Source of the DNA: Bradyrhizobium sp. LTSP849
GTDB lineage: Bacteria > Pseudomonadota > Alphaproteobacteria > Rhizobiales > Xanthobacteraceae
Assembly (NCBI RefSeq): GCF_000938255.1
Contig: NZ_JYMR01000052.1
Coordinates: forward strand, 1 to 64,000
Length of the DNA stretch: 64,000 bases
Direction: 5' to 3'
The translations under genes and the position numbers were made by a program. This document shows, one piece after another, positions 48,966 through 57,851 of this stretch. Position 1 is the stretch's first letter. Each line of letters begins with the position of its first letter. Below the pieces are notes generated by a model. The model had not been told where the DNA came from and searched no databases. It saw only the letters and a list, made by a program, of their open reading frames with translations.

Positions 48966-49149
48966 GCGCCGTTCATCTCAGGGCCTGAAAAAGACCGCTT
49001 TTTCTCGTCACATCTTCGCGTGCGTTTACCGCGGATTGACCATTTGCGCGCTTCCTAGCTGCAAGGCCAATTCCATCAGAGTCTGCGTGAACCTTTGAAC
49101 CCCGGGTGCTTCCAACAAGGAGCATCCATCTCTCAGGAGAGCCAAGAGT

Positions 49150-49434
49150 ATGAAGAAGACTTTAGTTGCCGCCCTCACGGTTGCGACGATCGCCGGTTCG
49201 CTGGTGACCGCCACTCCGTCCGCGCAGGCCCATGACGGCGTCGGTGTCGGCATCGCCGCCGGCCTGCTCGGCGGCGCGATCATCGGCGGCGCCATCGCGT
49301 CGAGCCGTCCGGCCTATGGCGGACCGGTGTACGTGGCCGAGCCCGGCCCGCCGCCCCCGCCCTGCTACTGGCAGCGCCAGCGCTACTGGGATGGCTACGG
49401 CTGGGCCGTCCGCCCGGTTCGCGTCTGCTACTGA
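49150..49434 (+). CDS. Exported Gly/Pro-rich protein, paralogue of 48544
   Basis: The 94-residue protein has a signal peptide (LVAALTVATIAGSLVTATPSA), a Gly-zipper (GVGVGIAAGLLGGAIIGGAI), a Pro run, and the shared C-terminal module CYWQRQRYWDGYGWAVRPVRVC. AGGAGAG lies before the ATG. It differs from its partner mainly by lacking the Tyr-rich spacer. A strong terminator follows. The gene is probably cell-envelope related. Confidence 0.75.
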   Translation: MKKTLVAALTVATIAGSLVTATPSAQAHDGVGVGIAAGLLGGAIIGGAIASSRPAYGGPVYVAEPGPPPPPCYWQRQRYWDGYGWAVRPVRVCY

Positions 49435-49467
49435 TCTGATCGCAACGCGCGCAAGCGCCGCGATCGA

Positions 49468-49504
49468 AGCCCGGCCGAGCACCTCGGCCGGGCTTTTTTC
49501 TTTT
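49468..49504 (+). terminator. Strong Rho-independent terminator
   Basis: A perfect 11-bp stem (GCCCGGCCGAG / CTCGGCCGGGC) with a 3-base loop is followed by TTTTTTCTTT. Confidence 0.95.
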
Positions 49505-49515
49505 GAAAGGCTTGT

Positions 49516-50742
49516 TCAGCGCGCCGCCTGGATCGAACGCAGCACCTCTTCGCTCGGCCAGCAATCGACTTTCAGGCCTGCCGACTTCTGATAGGCGCCG
49601 AGCGCGGCGCGTGTCTGCATGCCGGCCTTACCGTCGACCTTGTCCTTGTAGAGCCCAACGCGCGTGAGCCCGCGCTGCATTGCCTCGACATCCTTCGTGC
49701 GTAATTGCTTCGACGCCGACCATGGCGTGGCGAAAGGCAGCGGGCTCGTCATGCGGTCGCTGAGATGACCGACGAACAGCACATAGAGGTCAGAGAAATT
49801 GTACTCCTTGATGACGAAGTAGTTCTTCGTGGTCAGGAACGCCGGACCGTAGATGCCCTCTGGCTGGAGCAGCGAAGCCGGCTGCGCCTGCTCGGTGGCG
49901 CTGAGCTTTTGTCCACGGACCGGCACAAAGCCGTCGCGCAACCACTGGCCGATCGGCTTCGTCACCTCGGGCACGCCGCTGGTGCAATCGACCTTGGCCG
50001 GCGCCTGCACCTCATAGGCCCAGCGCACGCCGCTCTGCCAGCCCTTGTTGACGAGCTGCTGCGCGGCCGAGGCCAGCGCATCCGGCACCGAATGCCAGAT
50101 GTCGATGCGGCCGTCGCCGTCGAAATCGACGCCGTGTTTGTAGTACTCGGACGGCAGGAATTGCGTGAGCCCGGTGGCGCCGGCCCAGGACGAGCGCATG
50201 TCCTTGCGCGTCACCACGCCTTCGCCGAGGATCTTGAGCGAGAGAATGAACTCGTTGCGATAGGTGTCCTTGCGCCGGCCGACATAGGCCTGCGTCGCCA
50301 ATACGCGCACGAGATCGTAGGGCAGCGTGTAACGGCCGTAATCGGTCTCGCGTCCCCAGATCGCGAGCATAACGGTCGCGGGCACGCCGGAGCTGCTCTC
50401 GATTTTCGTCAGCGCGGCATTGTATTTCTGCAGCAGCCGCTGCCCTTCGCCCGCAAGATTCGCAATCGAGGCTTCCCTGACATAGTCGGCCGGCACCTGC
50501 ACGAACTCGGCCTGCGACGGCGCGCCGGTCGCGGGCCGTCCCGGCAGGATCAAATCAGGCAGCTTGTAGTCAGGCTCGAGCCCGCGCGTCTGCTCGTCGA
50601 ACGTCGCGCGCGGCACGCCGGCGGCCTGTGCTTCGGGCCAGAGCGAGGCGATGAACTGCGTGAAGGCGGCGTCGGCAGCACGAGCGGGCGACCAGCCGCA
50701 GGTGAGAGCAATCACCGCAGCGATGAGCGCCCGCCGCATCAT
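49516..50742 (-). CDS. Lytic murein transglycosylase, MltB type with peptidoglycan-binding domain
   Basis: The 408-residue protein has a signal peptide (ALIAAVIALTCGWSPARAA), a catalytic domain with the Glu in LAIWGRETDYGRY, then GATGLTQFLPSEYYKHGVD and SAAQQLVNKGWQSG, and a C-terminal PG_binding_1 domain (VEAMQRGLTRVGLYKDKVDGKAGMQTRAALGAYQ). It cleaves glycan strands to 1,6-anhydro ends in the periplasm. There is no lipobox. Other autolysins or cross-linkers in the window are at 24104, 7180 and 53999. (Domain motif listed in parts.). Confidence 0.92.
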   Translation of the reverse strand: MMRRALIAAVIALTCGWSPARAADAAFTQFIASLWPEAQAAGVPRATFDEQTRGLEPDYKLPDLILPGRPATGAPSQAEFVQVPADYVREASIANLAGEGQRLLQKYNAALTKIESSSGVPATVMLAIWGRETDYGRYTLPYDLVRVLATQAYVGRRKDTYRNEFILSLKILGEGVVTRKDMRSSWAGATGLTQFLPSEYYKHGVDFDGDGRIDIWHSVPDALASAAQQLVNKGWQSGVRWAYEVQAPAKVDCTSGVPEVTKPIGQWLRDGFVPVRGQKLSATEQAQPASLLQPEGIYGPAFLTTKNYFVIKEYNFSDLYVLFVGHLSDRMTSPLPFATPWSASKQLRTKDVEAMQRGLTRVGLYKDKVDGKAGMQTRAALGAYQKSAGLKVDCWPSEEVLRSIQAAR

Positions 50743-50749
50743 GTCGAGA

Positions 50750-52399
50750 TCACCGCGTCAGCTTCTTGTACTTCACGCGATGGGGGATGATGCTGTCCTG
50801 GCCGAGCCGGCGCATCTTGTCCTTTTCGTAGTCCTGGAAGTTGCCTTCGAACCATTCGACGTGGCTGTCGCCTTCGAAGGCAAGGATGTGGGTCGCGATG
50901 CGGTCGAGGAACCAGCGATCATGGCTGATGATGACGGCGCAGCCGGCAAAATCCTCCAGCGCCTCTTCGAGCGCGCGCAGCGTGTCGACGTCGAGGTCGT
51001 TGGTCGGCTCGTCGAGCAGCAGCACGTTGGAGCCGGACTTCAGCATTTTTGCGAGATGCACGCGGTTGCGTTCACCGCCGGAGAGCGCACCGACCTTCTT
51101 CTGCTGATCGGCGCCCTTGAAGTTGAACGCCGAGCAATAGCCGCGCGAGTTCACTTCCTTCTTGCCGAGCAGGATCAGCTCGTTGCCGCCGGAGATTTCC
51201 TCCCAGACGTTCTTGCTGCCGTCGAGCGCGTCGCGCGACTGGTCGACATAGCCGAGATGCACGGTCTCCCCGACCGTAATGGTGCCCTTGTCCGGCGCGT
51301 CCTGCTTGGTGATCATCCTGAACAGCGTCGTCTTGCCGGCGCCGTTGGCGCCGATCACGCCGACGATGCCGCCGGGCGGCAGATTGAAGGTGAGGTCGTC
51401 GATCAAGAGGCGATCGCCAAAGCCTTTGCTGAGGCCTTCGAAGTCGACGACGTTGGCACCGAGCCGCTCGGCGACGGGAATGACGATCTGTGCGCCCTGG
51501 CTCTGCTTCTCGCTCGCCTGCTTAAGCAGATCCTCATAGCGCTGATAGCGCGCCTTGGATTTTGCCTGGCGCGCCTTCGGCGACGAGGCGACCCATTCCT
51601 GCTCGCGAGCGAGCGTCTTCTGGTGCGCGGCATCCTCGCGGCCTTCCTGCTCCAGCCGCTTCTGCTTCTGCACCAGCCAGGACGAGTAATTGCCCTCGTA
51701 GGGAATCCCCTTGCCGCGATCGAGCTCGAGGATCCAGCTCGTGACGTTGTCGAGGAAGTAGCGATCATGGGTGACGATCAGGATCGCGCCGGGATAGTTG
51801 CGCAGATGGCCTTCCAGCCACGACACCGACTCGGCATCGAGATGGTTGGTCGGTTCGTCCAGCAGCAACAGCTCGGGCTGGTCGAGCAGCAGCTTGCACA
51901 GCGCGACGCGGCGGCGCTCACCGCCGGACAGTTTCGTGACGTCGGCATCGTCGGGCGGGCAGCGCAGCGCGTCCATGGCCTGGTCGACCTTGCTGTCGAG
52001 ATCCCAGAGGCCCTGGGCCTCGATCTCGTCTTGCAGCTTGGTCATCTCGTCGGCGGTCTCCTCGGAATAATTCATCGCCAGCTCATTGTAGCGATCGAGG
52101 ATGGCCTTCTGCTTGGCGACGCCCAGCATAACGTTCTCGCGCACGGACAGCGCCGCATCGAGATGCGGTTCCTGCTCGAGATAGCCGACGCGGGCGCCCT
52201 GAGCGACCCAGGCCTCGCCGTTGTACTCCTTGTCGAGACCCGCCATGATTTTGAGCAGCGTCGACTTGCCCGAGCCGTTGACGCCGAGCACGCCGATCTT
52301 GGCGTCCGGATAGAACGACAGATGGATGTTATCGAGCACCTTGCGGGTCGGGTAGCTCTTGGTCAGGCCCTGCATGAAATAGATGAACTGGCGCGCCAT
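50750..52399 (-). CDS. ettA: Energy-dependent translational throttle protein (ABC-F)
   Basis: Binds the ribosomal E site and gates early elongation according to ATP level. ATG 52399 (MARQFIYFMQGLTKSYP) gives 549 residues, near the family's 555. Two ABC domains carry Walker A GVNGSGKST and GANGAGKTT, signatures LSGGERRRVAL and LSGGERNRVHL, and Walker B LLLDEPTNHLD and LLLDEPTNDLD. The linker between them (EQEWVASSPKARQAKSKARYQRYEDL) is the EttA-specific arm and ribosome contact. The frame to 52744 upstream lacks support. (Linker quoted partly.). Confidence 0.93.
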   Translation of the reverse strand: MARQFIYFMQGLTKSYPTRKVLDNIHLSFYPDAKIGVLGVNGSGKSTLLKIMAGLDKEYNGEAWVAQGARVGYLEQEPHLDAALSVRENVMLGVAKQKAILDRYNELAMNYSEETADEMTKLQDEIEAQGLWDLDSKVDQAMDALRCPPDDADVTKLSGGERRRVALCKLLLDQPELLLLDEPTNHLDAESVSWLEGHLRNYPGAILIVTHDRYFLDNVTSWILELDRGKGIPYEGNYSSWLVQKQKRLEQEGREDAAHQKTLAREQEWVASSPKARQAKSKARYQRYEDLLKQASEKQSQGAQIVIPVAERLGANVVDFEGLSKGFGDRLLIDDLTFNLPPGGIVGVIGANGAGKTTLFRMITKQDAPDKGTITVGETVHLGYVDQSRDALDGSKNVWEEISGGNELILLGKKEVNSRGYCSAFNFKGADQQKKVGALSGGERNRVHLAKMLKSGSNVLLLDEPTNDLDVDTLRALEEALEDFAGCAVIISHDRWFLDRIATHILAFEGDSHVEWFEGNFQDYEKDKMRRLGQDSIIPHRVKYKKLTR

Positions 52400-52631
52400 C
52401 GGTCCCGAAAACCTTCGATTTGAGGAAATTTGCTTGCCGCCGATGTAGCCATCCCGCCCCCAAAGGGCAATGTTTTCCCTCCGTTCACCACGGATGAATA
52501 CGGGACGGACACCATCCGGCCACCGATCCGGACAATTGAAACCATCTTTTAATAAATCAGGCCAAAGCTCCGTTTCGCGCGGAAACAGCGCCACCCGCTC
52601 AGAATGAACGGGGAGCACAGCGAGGCCCATC

Positions 52632-52847
52632 ATGGCTCTGATCGAGACCAATTCCATTGCCGTTCCGGCCGAAGCCGGCAGCACCTCCGCGCTCGTCACG
52701 GAGATCAAGGGTTTCTGGAAGCGCTTCTTCGCCACGGCCTTCAACCCCTACCGGCCCGAGCTGCATTACATGCGCGGCCCCGGTCCCGCCTGGCGCGCCA
52801 AGCACGGCATGAATGCGCCGTTCCGGCTGAAGCCCCGCGACCTCTGA
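52632..52847 (+). CDS. Small hypothetical protein
   Basis: GAGG lies about 8 bases before ATG 52632. This soluble 71-residue protein (MALIETNSIAVPAEAGST...EIKGFWKRFFATAFNPYRPELHYMRGPGPAWRAKHGMNAP) has an aromatic, positively charged core and no TM. I recognise no family, but codon bias is normal and the frame is well formed. It lies 233 bases before the dehydrogenase and diverges from ettA. (Sequence quoted in parts.). Confidence 0.55.
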   Translation: MALIETNSIAVPAEAGSTSALVTEIKGFWKRFFATAFNPYRPELHYMRGPGPAWRAKHGMNAPFRLKPRDL

Positions 52848-52978
52848 GCCCTTCGCTCCTATCGAATTTTTGAAGACGCTAGCCGCTTGCGCGCAGGTGT
52901 GATTGTGCGCAACCATGGCCCGGTTCCGACGATGGCGCCCCCGCATGCGCCGTCACCTCTCGCCATGGATGAACGCTG

Positions 52979-53941
52979 ATGACGCGGCTGCGCTGTGCAA
53001 TTCTCGACGACTATTTCAACATCGCCCTCGACGTCGCCGACTGGCCGAAACTGTCCGACCGTGTCGACGTCACCGTGTTCAGCCATCCCTTCGCCTCGGA
53101 GCAGGCCGCGGCCAGCGCCCTTGCCGACTTCGAGATCATCTGCGCGATGCGCGAGCGGACCGCTTTCCCCAAGAGCCTGTTCCAGGCGCTGCCGAAGCTG
53201 AAGCTGCTGCTGACGTCGGGCATGCGCAACGCCTCGATCGACATGGAGGCCGCAAAGGCGCAGGGCGTCGTCATCGGCGGCACGCAATATTCCCGCGACC
53301 CCACCGCGCCTCTCACCATGGGCCTGATCCTGGAGCTGACCCGCGGCATCGGCCGCGAGAACGCGCGCATGCATGCAGGCGAGCCCTGGCAGACCTTTGC
53401 CGGCGTCGAGATCGAGGGAATGACGCTCGGCGTCGTCGGGCTCGGCAAGCTCGGGAGCAAGATGGCCGGCATCGCCAAGGCATTCGGCATGAACGTGATC
53501 GCCTGGAGCCCGAACCTGACGCCGGAGAAGTGCAAGGAAGCCGGCGTCGGCTATGCCACCAAAGAGGAGCTGTTCGCGAAGGCCGATATCATCACCATCC
53601 ATGTGGTGCTGAGCGAGCGCTCGCGGGGATTGGTCGGAGCTGCCGATCTCGCGCGGATGAAGCCAACGGCCTTCCTCGTCAACACTGCGCGCGGGCCGAT
53701 CGTGGATGAGGCGGCGCTGCTTGAGGTGTTGCAGCAGAAGAGGATTGCGGGCGCCGGCATCGACGTGTTCTCGGTCGAGCCGCTACCGGTCGATCATCCC
53801 TTCCGCAAGCTCGACAACCTCGTGCTGACGCCGCATCTCGGCTACGCGACCGAGGACGGCTTGCGCATCCATTACGGCCAGATGGTCGAAGCGATCGACG
53901 CCTTCGCCAAGGGCGGCGAGTTGCCGCGGAAGCTCGCCTGA
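52979..53941 (+). CDS. D-2-hydroxyacid dehydrogenase family protein
   Basis: The 320-residue protein has the C-terminal-lobe Rossmann motif GVVGLGKLGSKMA, the catalytic Arg in NTARGPIV, Glu in GIDVFSVEPL and His in LTPHLGYAT. The N-terminal part resembles the branch of SerA/hydroxypyruvate-reductase-like enzymes that act on unusual substrates (CAMRERTAFPKSLFQALPKLKLLLTSG). It reduces an unknown 2-oxoacid with NAD(P)H. The next gene converges across a shared terminator. Confidence 0.9.
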   Translation: MTRLRCAILDDYFNIALDVADWPKLSDRVDVTVFSHPFASEQAAASALADFEIICAMRERTAFPKSLFQALPKLKLLLTSGMRNASIDMEAAKAQGVVIGGTQYSRDPTAPLTMGLILELTRGIGRENARMHAGEPWQTFAGVEIEGMTLGVVGLGKLGSKMAGIAKAFGMNVIAWSPNLTPEKCKEAGVGYATKEELFAKADIITIHVVLSERSRGLVGAADLARMKPTAFLVNTARGPIVDEAALLEVLQQKRIAGAGIDVFSVEPLPVDHPFRKLDNLVLTPHLGYATEDGLRIHYGQMVEAIDAFAKGGELPRKLA

Positions 53942-53945
53942 AACG

Positions 53946-53974
53946 AAAAGGGCGCGCCGCTGGCACGCCCTTTT
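53946..53974. terminator. Bidirectional terminator
   Basis: AAAAGGGCG / CGCCCTTTT with an inner GCC/GGC pair lies between converging genes and has A and T runs on both sides. Confidence 0.85.
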
Positions 53975-53998
53975 GCAATCCGAATTTTCGCGACGCGC

Positions 53999-55189
53999 CT
54001 AGCGCACCGTGACCGGCGCGGGCAGCGGCGGCACCACCGTCGGCTGGGTGCCCCCGACCGGACCGGTCTGAGCGGCCATCGGGGCCAGACCAGCGGCGGC
54101 ACCGGGCATGGGCGCCGCGGATGCGGTCGCCGTTCCCGGCGCCGGGCCACCCGGCATCACCACCACGCGGGTGCCGACCTTGACCCGGTCGAACAGGTCG
54201 GAGACGTCATCGTTCAGCATGCCGATGCAGCCCGAGGAGACGAACTTGCCGATCGTCGAGGGCTGATTGGTGCCGTGAATGCGGTATACGGTCGAGCCGA
54301 GATACATCGCACGGGCACCGAGCGGATTGCCGGGGCCGCCGGCCATAAAGCGCGGCAGATAGGGCTGGCGTTCGATCATCTCCGTCGGCGGATGCCAATC
54401 CGGCCACTCCGCCTTGCGGGTGATCTTCTGCACGCCGGTCCAGGTGAAACCGTCGCGGCCGACGCGAACGCCGTAGCGGATCGCACGGCCATTGCCGAGG
54501 ACGTAGTAAAGATAGGTGTTCGGGGTATCGACGATGAGCGTTCCGGCCGGCTCCTTGGTCGCCAGCGAAACTTCCTGCCGACGCAGGTTCGGCGCCAATT
54601 GCGCCGGCGCAGCATCAGGCTGCTCCTCGGGCGGCAACGAGGCAATCGACATCGGACGGCCATCGGCACCGACCGCAGGCTGCTGCGAAACCGCTCCGGT
54701 CGCGGCCGGACCACCACCGACCGCCTCCGGCGGACGCAGGCCATCGCTGCCGGGCGCCTGGCCCGGACGGTCGGCATAGATCACCGCCGGTGCGCCGGCG
54801 GGGCGACCATAGCGGGGATCGTCGGGCGACATCACCGGGCCCTGCGGCGGGGCAGCCGAATAGACCGGAGCGCCAGCGGGACGGCCATAACGCGGATCGT
54901 CCGGCGACGTCACAGGGCCCTGCGGCGGGACCGCCGAATAGACCGGCGGGCCAGCCGGGCGGCCGTAGCGCGGATCTTGGCCGGGGGGCGGCAGCGACGC
55001 CTGCGGCATCGCGTCGTCGTCATCTTCCAGCGCGTCGAAATTCGGGGCGCGGTCGCCCGGGCGATATTCGGCCGGGGCGCCATAGCTCGGCGCCTGCTGC
55101 ACCGGATAGCTCTGCGCCTGTGCGAGCGAGGCTCCCGCCGCAGCGACTGTTGCGGCAGCGCATATCGTCAGCAAATGTTTGATCATCAT
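53999..55189 (-). CDS. L,D-transpeptidase with Pro-rich tandem-repeat N-terminus
   Basis: ATG 55189 (MMIKHLLTICAAATVAAAGA) gives 396 residues with a signal peptide. Residues about 40-150 are low complexity and contain three copies of a roughly 26-residue unit (DDPRYGRPAGAPVYSAAPPQ, then GPVMSP). The YkuD domain (about 200-345) holds IHGTN and FVSSGCIGMLNDD with Cys321. The catalytic domain is very like the 233-residue enzyme at 7180, with CIGM instead of CIRL after the Cys. It likely spans or tethers to peptidoglycan. The divergent neighbour is an anchored Pro/Ala-rich protein. Confidence 0.9.
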   Translation of the reverse strand: MMIKHLLTICAAATVAAAGASLAQAQSYPVQQAPSYGAPAEYRPGDRAPNFDALEDDDDAMPQASLPPPGQDPRYGRPAGPPVYSAVPPQGPVTSPDDPRYGRPAGAPVYSAAPPQGPVMSPDDPRYGRPAGAPAVIYADRPGQAPGSDGLRPPEAVGGGPAATGAVSQQPAVGADGRPMSIASLPPEEQPDAAPAQLAPNLRRQEVSLATKEPAGTLIVDTPNTYLYYVLGNGRAIRYGVRVGRDGFTWTGVQKITRKAEWPDWHPPTEMIERQPYLPRFMAGGPGNPLGARAMYLGSTVYRIHGTNQPSTIGKFVSSGCIGMLNDDVSDLFDRVKVGTRVVVMPGGPAPGTATASAAPMPGAAAGLAPMAAQTGPVGGTQPTVVPPLPAPVTVR

Positions 55190-55554
55190 CGCTCTTGTAT
55201 AGTCCCCAGGCCCTATCGGACCGCTAACGGCCAGATGACCGAAGATAGCGGCACATTCAAGACATGACAGGCCGAATTGGGCCGATTTGGCGATTTGTGA
55301 TGTGAATGCGCACCGTTGCTCCGTTGCATCACGGGGCGGAAATCGCGTGGCGCCGTAGATTGCCGGAGTCTTTGGCCCCGATTTTTTACGGAACGGCGCG
55401 GAGGCCTTGCGATATGGTCGAATCAGCCTGATTCGCCATCGCTTTGAAGCTCCGGATCCCGCGCGGCGAACGCGGCAATCAGTACCGTCACCGCGTTCAG
55501 ATGGCTCATGGGCCCTGGCCACACGCCGCCGGGGCGGAAATTCGTAACCCGTCA
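55190..55554. other. 365-base divergent intergenic region with a GANTC doublet
   Basis: It separates the L,D-transpeptidase and the Pro/Ala-rich protein and must hold both promoters. At 55419-55435 there is a perfect 7-bp inverted repeat CGAATCA-GCC-TGATTCG, which contains two GANTC sites (GAATC, GATTC), the target of the cell-cycle methylase CcrM. I see no gene here. Confidence 0.55.
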
Positions 55555-56316
55555 ATGCTTCCCGGCTTTCGCTTCCTGCTTGCCGCGATCCTGCTGTCAA
55601 CCTCCATCCTGGTGTTCGGCCTAGGCGCCGCCGCGCTGCTGCGGGCGACCCATGAGCAGTATGTCAGCAACCCGTCCTGGCGGAACGGCCCGCAGGAGCA
55701 GGTGTTTGCGCAGGCGTCGGAACCGGCCCAGCCGGTGCTCGCGGCACTCCGCGCCGAGCCGGAGGCAACGGAGCCCACGCTGCGCGACCAGGTTCCAACC
55801 GTTTCCCTGCCGGCGAGCGAGCCCGAACAGATCGCCGCGGTGACAACCGAGGCCAGCGTTCCGCCGGAGCCACAGGTCGCCGAGGCTGCGCCACTGGCCG
55901 CCGAGCCGGCCAAGGTGGAGACGACGGCCGGGGCCGCAGCTCCGACGCCGACCGATACACTCACGCCGACCGACACAACGGCATCCATGCCCGAGGCCAA
56001 GCCGTCACTGACCACGACCGCGAGCGAGCCAACGCCGGCCGACAACAGTGCAGCCCAAGCTTCGTCCGCGCTCGAGTTTGCTAGCGCCAAGGTGGCTGCG
56101 CTGAACGACCCGGCGACCACGGCCTGGAAAGATCCGCCGGCGAAGGCCAAGGCCGATAACGTTGCACCCGCGAGCCAGGCGACCAAGCCGCGCGCACATC
56201 GGGTGAAGAAGCACCGCCGCATCGTGAGGCGTCCGCCTGCGCCGGTTCAGCAGCTCGATCCGTTCGGGCAGCCGCTGCCCGCGCTCGCCGCGACAACCAC
56301 GCGCGCGCGCCAATAA
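55555..56316 (+). CDS. Pro/Ala-rich protein with one N-terminal membrane anchor
   Basis: ATG 55555 (MLPGFRFLLAAILLSTSILV) gives 253 residues; the frame upstream to 55444 is basic and unsupported. One TM (FLLAAILLSTSILVFGLGAAALL) is followed by a long disordered Glu/Pro/Ala/Thr-rich part (about 50-205), then a basic stretch (HRVKKHRRIVRRPPAP) and a short tail (LDPFGQPLP). This resembles spacer proteins that reach across the periplasm. Gene order opposite an L,D-transpeptidase suggests cell-wall work; that is inference. Confidence 0.7.
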   Translation: MLPGFRFLLAAILLSTSILVFGLGAAALLRATHEQYVSNPSWRNGPQEQVFAQASEPAQPVLAALRAEPEATEPTLRDQVPTVSLPASEPEQIAAVTTEASVPPEPQVAEAAPLAAEPAKVETTAGAAAPTPTDTLTPTDTTASMPEAKPSLTTTASEPTPADNSAAQASSALEFASAKVAALNDPATTAWKDPPAKAKADNVAPASQATKPRAHRVKKHRRIVRRPPAPVQQLDPFGQPLPALAATTTRARQ

Positions 56317-56325
56317 GCTTAAAGC

Positions 56326-57174
56326 TTACGCCGGTCCGGTCGCGATCGGCGGACCTTTTTCCTGGCCCCATTCCGACCATGAGCCGTCATAGAGTGCGGT
56401 ATCGGCGACGCCCAGGCGATACAGCGCGAGCGTCAGCACGCCGGCCGAGACGCCCGAGCCGCAGCTCGTCACGATCGGCGCATCGAGCTTCACGCCGGCG
56501 CTCGCGAACGCGGCGCGGAGATCATCAAGCTGCTTCATCTCGCCGGTCGCAGCATTGAACAGGCCGGCGTAGGGCACGTTGCGAGCGCCTGGGATGTGAC
56601 CGGAACGGATGCCCGCGCGCGGCTCAGCTGCGCGGCCCTCGAAACGCTCGGCCGGTCGTGCGTCGATCACCTGCTCGGCGCGGCTTTCGACGTTGGCGAT
56701 CAGCTGCTGCATGCTGCGCACGCGCTTGGCGTCATAGCTCGCCTTGAAGGTCTGCGGCCTCGGCTTCACTTCGCCGCTCTCGGTCGCGCGTTCCTCGGCG
56801 CGCCACTTCTTCAGGCCGCCATTGAGGATGCGCACATTGCTGTGGCCGTAGGACAGGAACATCCACCACGCGCGGGGCGCAGCGACCCAGCCGCCGGCAT
56901 CGTAGAGGACGACGGTGTCGGCATTGGAGATGCCGAGTTGGCCGGCGTCGCGGCCGAACTGCTCGGCGCTCGGAAACATATGCGGCAGCGGGTTGGAATG
57001 ATCCGACACGGCATCGACGTCGAAGAACACAGCGCCCGGCAGATGCGCGGCGAGATAGTCGTCCTTCGGCAGCGGCAGCACTCCGGGCAGCTTGAAGCTG
57101 GCGTCGAGCACCTTGACGTTGGCGTCGTTGATGTGGGCGGCGAGCCATTCTGTGGAGACGAGGGGATCGGTCAT
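56326..57174 (-). CDS. sseA: 3-mercaptopyruvate sulfurtransferase
   Basis: Moves sulfur from 3-mercaptopyruvate to a thiol or cyanide. The 282-residue protein has two rhodanese domains, the first inactive (about 1-130) and the second active with Cys238 in VTSCGSGVSAG, the CG(S/T)GVTA-type loop of mercaptopyruvate enzymes. GHIPGARNVPY and VLYDAGGWVAAPRAWWMFL are conserved. It shares strand with the small rhodanese upstream, with a palindromic repeat between them. Confidence 0.9.
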   Translation of the reverse strand: MTDPLVSTEWLAAHINDANVKVLDASFKLPGVLPLPKDDYLAAHLPGAVFFDVDAVSDHSNPLPHMFPSAEQFGRDAGQLGISNADTVVLYDAGGWVAAPRAWWMFLSYGHSNVRILNGGLKKWRAEERATESGEVKPRPQTFKASYDAKRVRSMQQLIANVESRAEQVIDARPAERFEGRAAEPRAGIRSGHIPGARNVPYAGLFNAATGEMKQLDDLRAAFASAGVKLDAPIVTSCGSGVSAGVLTLALYRLGVADTALYDGSWSEWGQEKGPPIATGPA

Positions 57175-57245
57175 ACGAGGTCTTTCTTGTCAGTCCGGGG
57201 CGTGCGTAGCACGAGGGAGATTGAAGCAGTGCGCATCAAACTCCA

Positions 57246-57350
57246 CTGTCATCTCCCGGCTTGGCCGGGCGATCCAGTATTCCAGAGGCGGTTGTGATCG
57301 AGCGGAGAGGCCGCGGCGTACTGGATTCCCCGCCTTCGCGGGGAATGACG
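57246..57350. repeat. Intergenic palindromic repeat, family B (copy 4)
   Basis: TGTCATCTCCCGGCTTGGCC...CGATCCAGTATT and GCGTACTGGATTCCCCGCC...GCGGGGAATGACG. It lies between the two sulfurtransferase-type genes. Confidence 0.88.
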
Positions 57351-57380
57351 CCGGAGATTGGAGCGACAGCGAAACACCCC

Positions 57381-57794
57381 TCACCCCTTCTTCTTCGGCT
57401 CCCACTGCTCCACCGGACCACCGGCGTCGCGCCAGGCGGCGTAGCCGCCGGCGATGTGGGCGACGGGTTTCAGGCCCATGTCCTGCGCGGTCTTGGCGGC
57501 GAGCGCGGAGCGCAGGCCTCCGGCGCAGTGGAACACGAACTTCTTGTCCTCCTGGAACACCGGCTTGGCATACGGGCTCTGCGGATCGATCCAGAATTCC
57601 AGCATGCCGCGGGTACAGGCGAACGCGCCGGGAATGCGGCCGTCGCGCTCGATCTCGCGGGGATCGCGAATGTCGACGATGACGACGTCGCCGTTCTTGG
57701 AGATCTCGATGGCGTCCTTGGCGGTGAGCGTCTCGATCTCGGCATTGGCCTCGTCGATCAGCGCCTTGATACCGCGGGTGATGTTTTGGGGCAT
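57381..57794 (-). CDS. Single-domain rhodanese-like protein
   Basis: GGGAG lies 7 bases before ATG 57794. The 137-residue protein has an N-terminal helix (about 1-25), then VVIVDIRDPREIERDGRIPGA and the active loop FHCAGGLRSA with Cys90, and AHIAGGYAAWRDAGGPVE. The six-residue loop suits sulfur or phosphate substrates. The C-terminus is Lys-rich. It is close to the sulfurtransferase gene on the same strand. Confidence 0.9.
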   Translation of the reverse strand: MPQNITRGIKALIDEANAEIETLTAKDAIEISKNGDVVIVDIRDPREIERDGRIPGAFACTRGMLEFWIDPQSPYAKPVFQEDKKFVFHCAGGLRSALAAKTAQDMGLKPVAHIAGGYAAWRDAGGPVEQWEPKKKG

Positions 57795-57851
57795 GTGCTT
57801 CTCCCTCTTGTCGGCGGCTAGCGCGGCCGTCCGGACTGACGGCGCGTGCAG

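Noticed and set aside
50651..52423. Long plus-strand open frame of 590 codons opposite ettA
   Set aside because: It lies antisense to a complete ABC-F gene with all motifs, and its translation shows no recognisable family.
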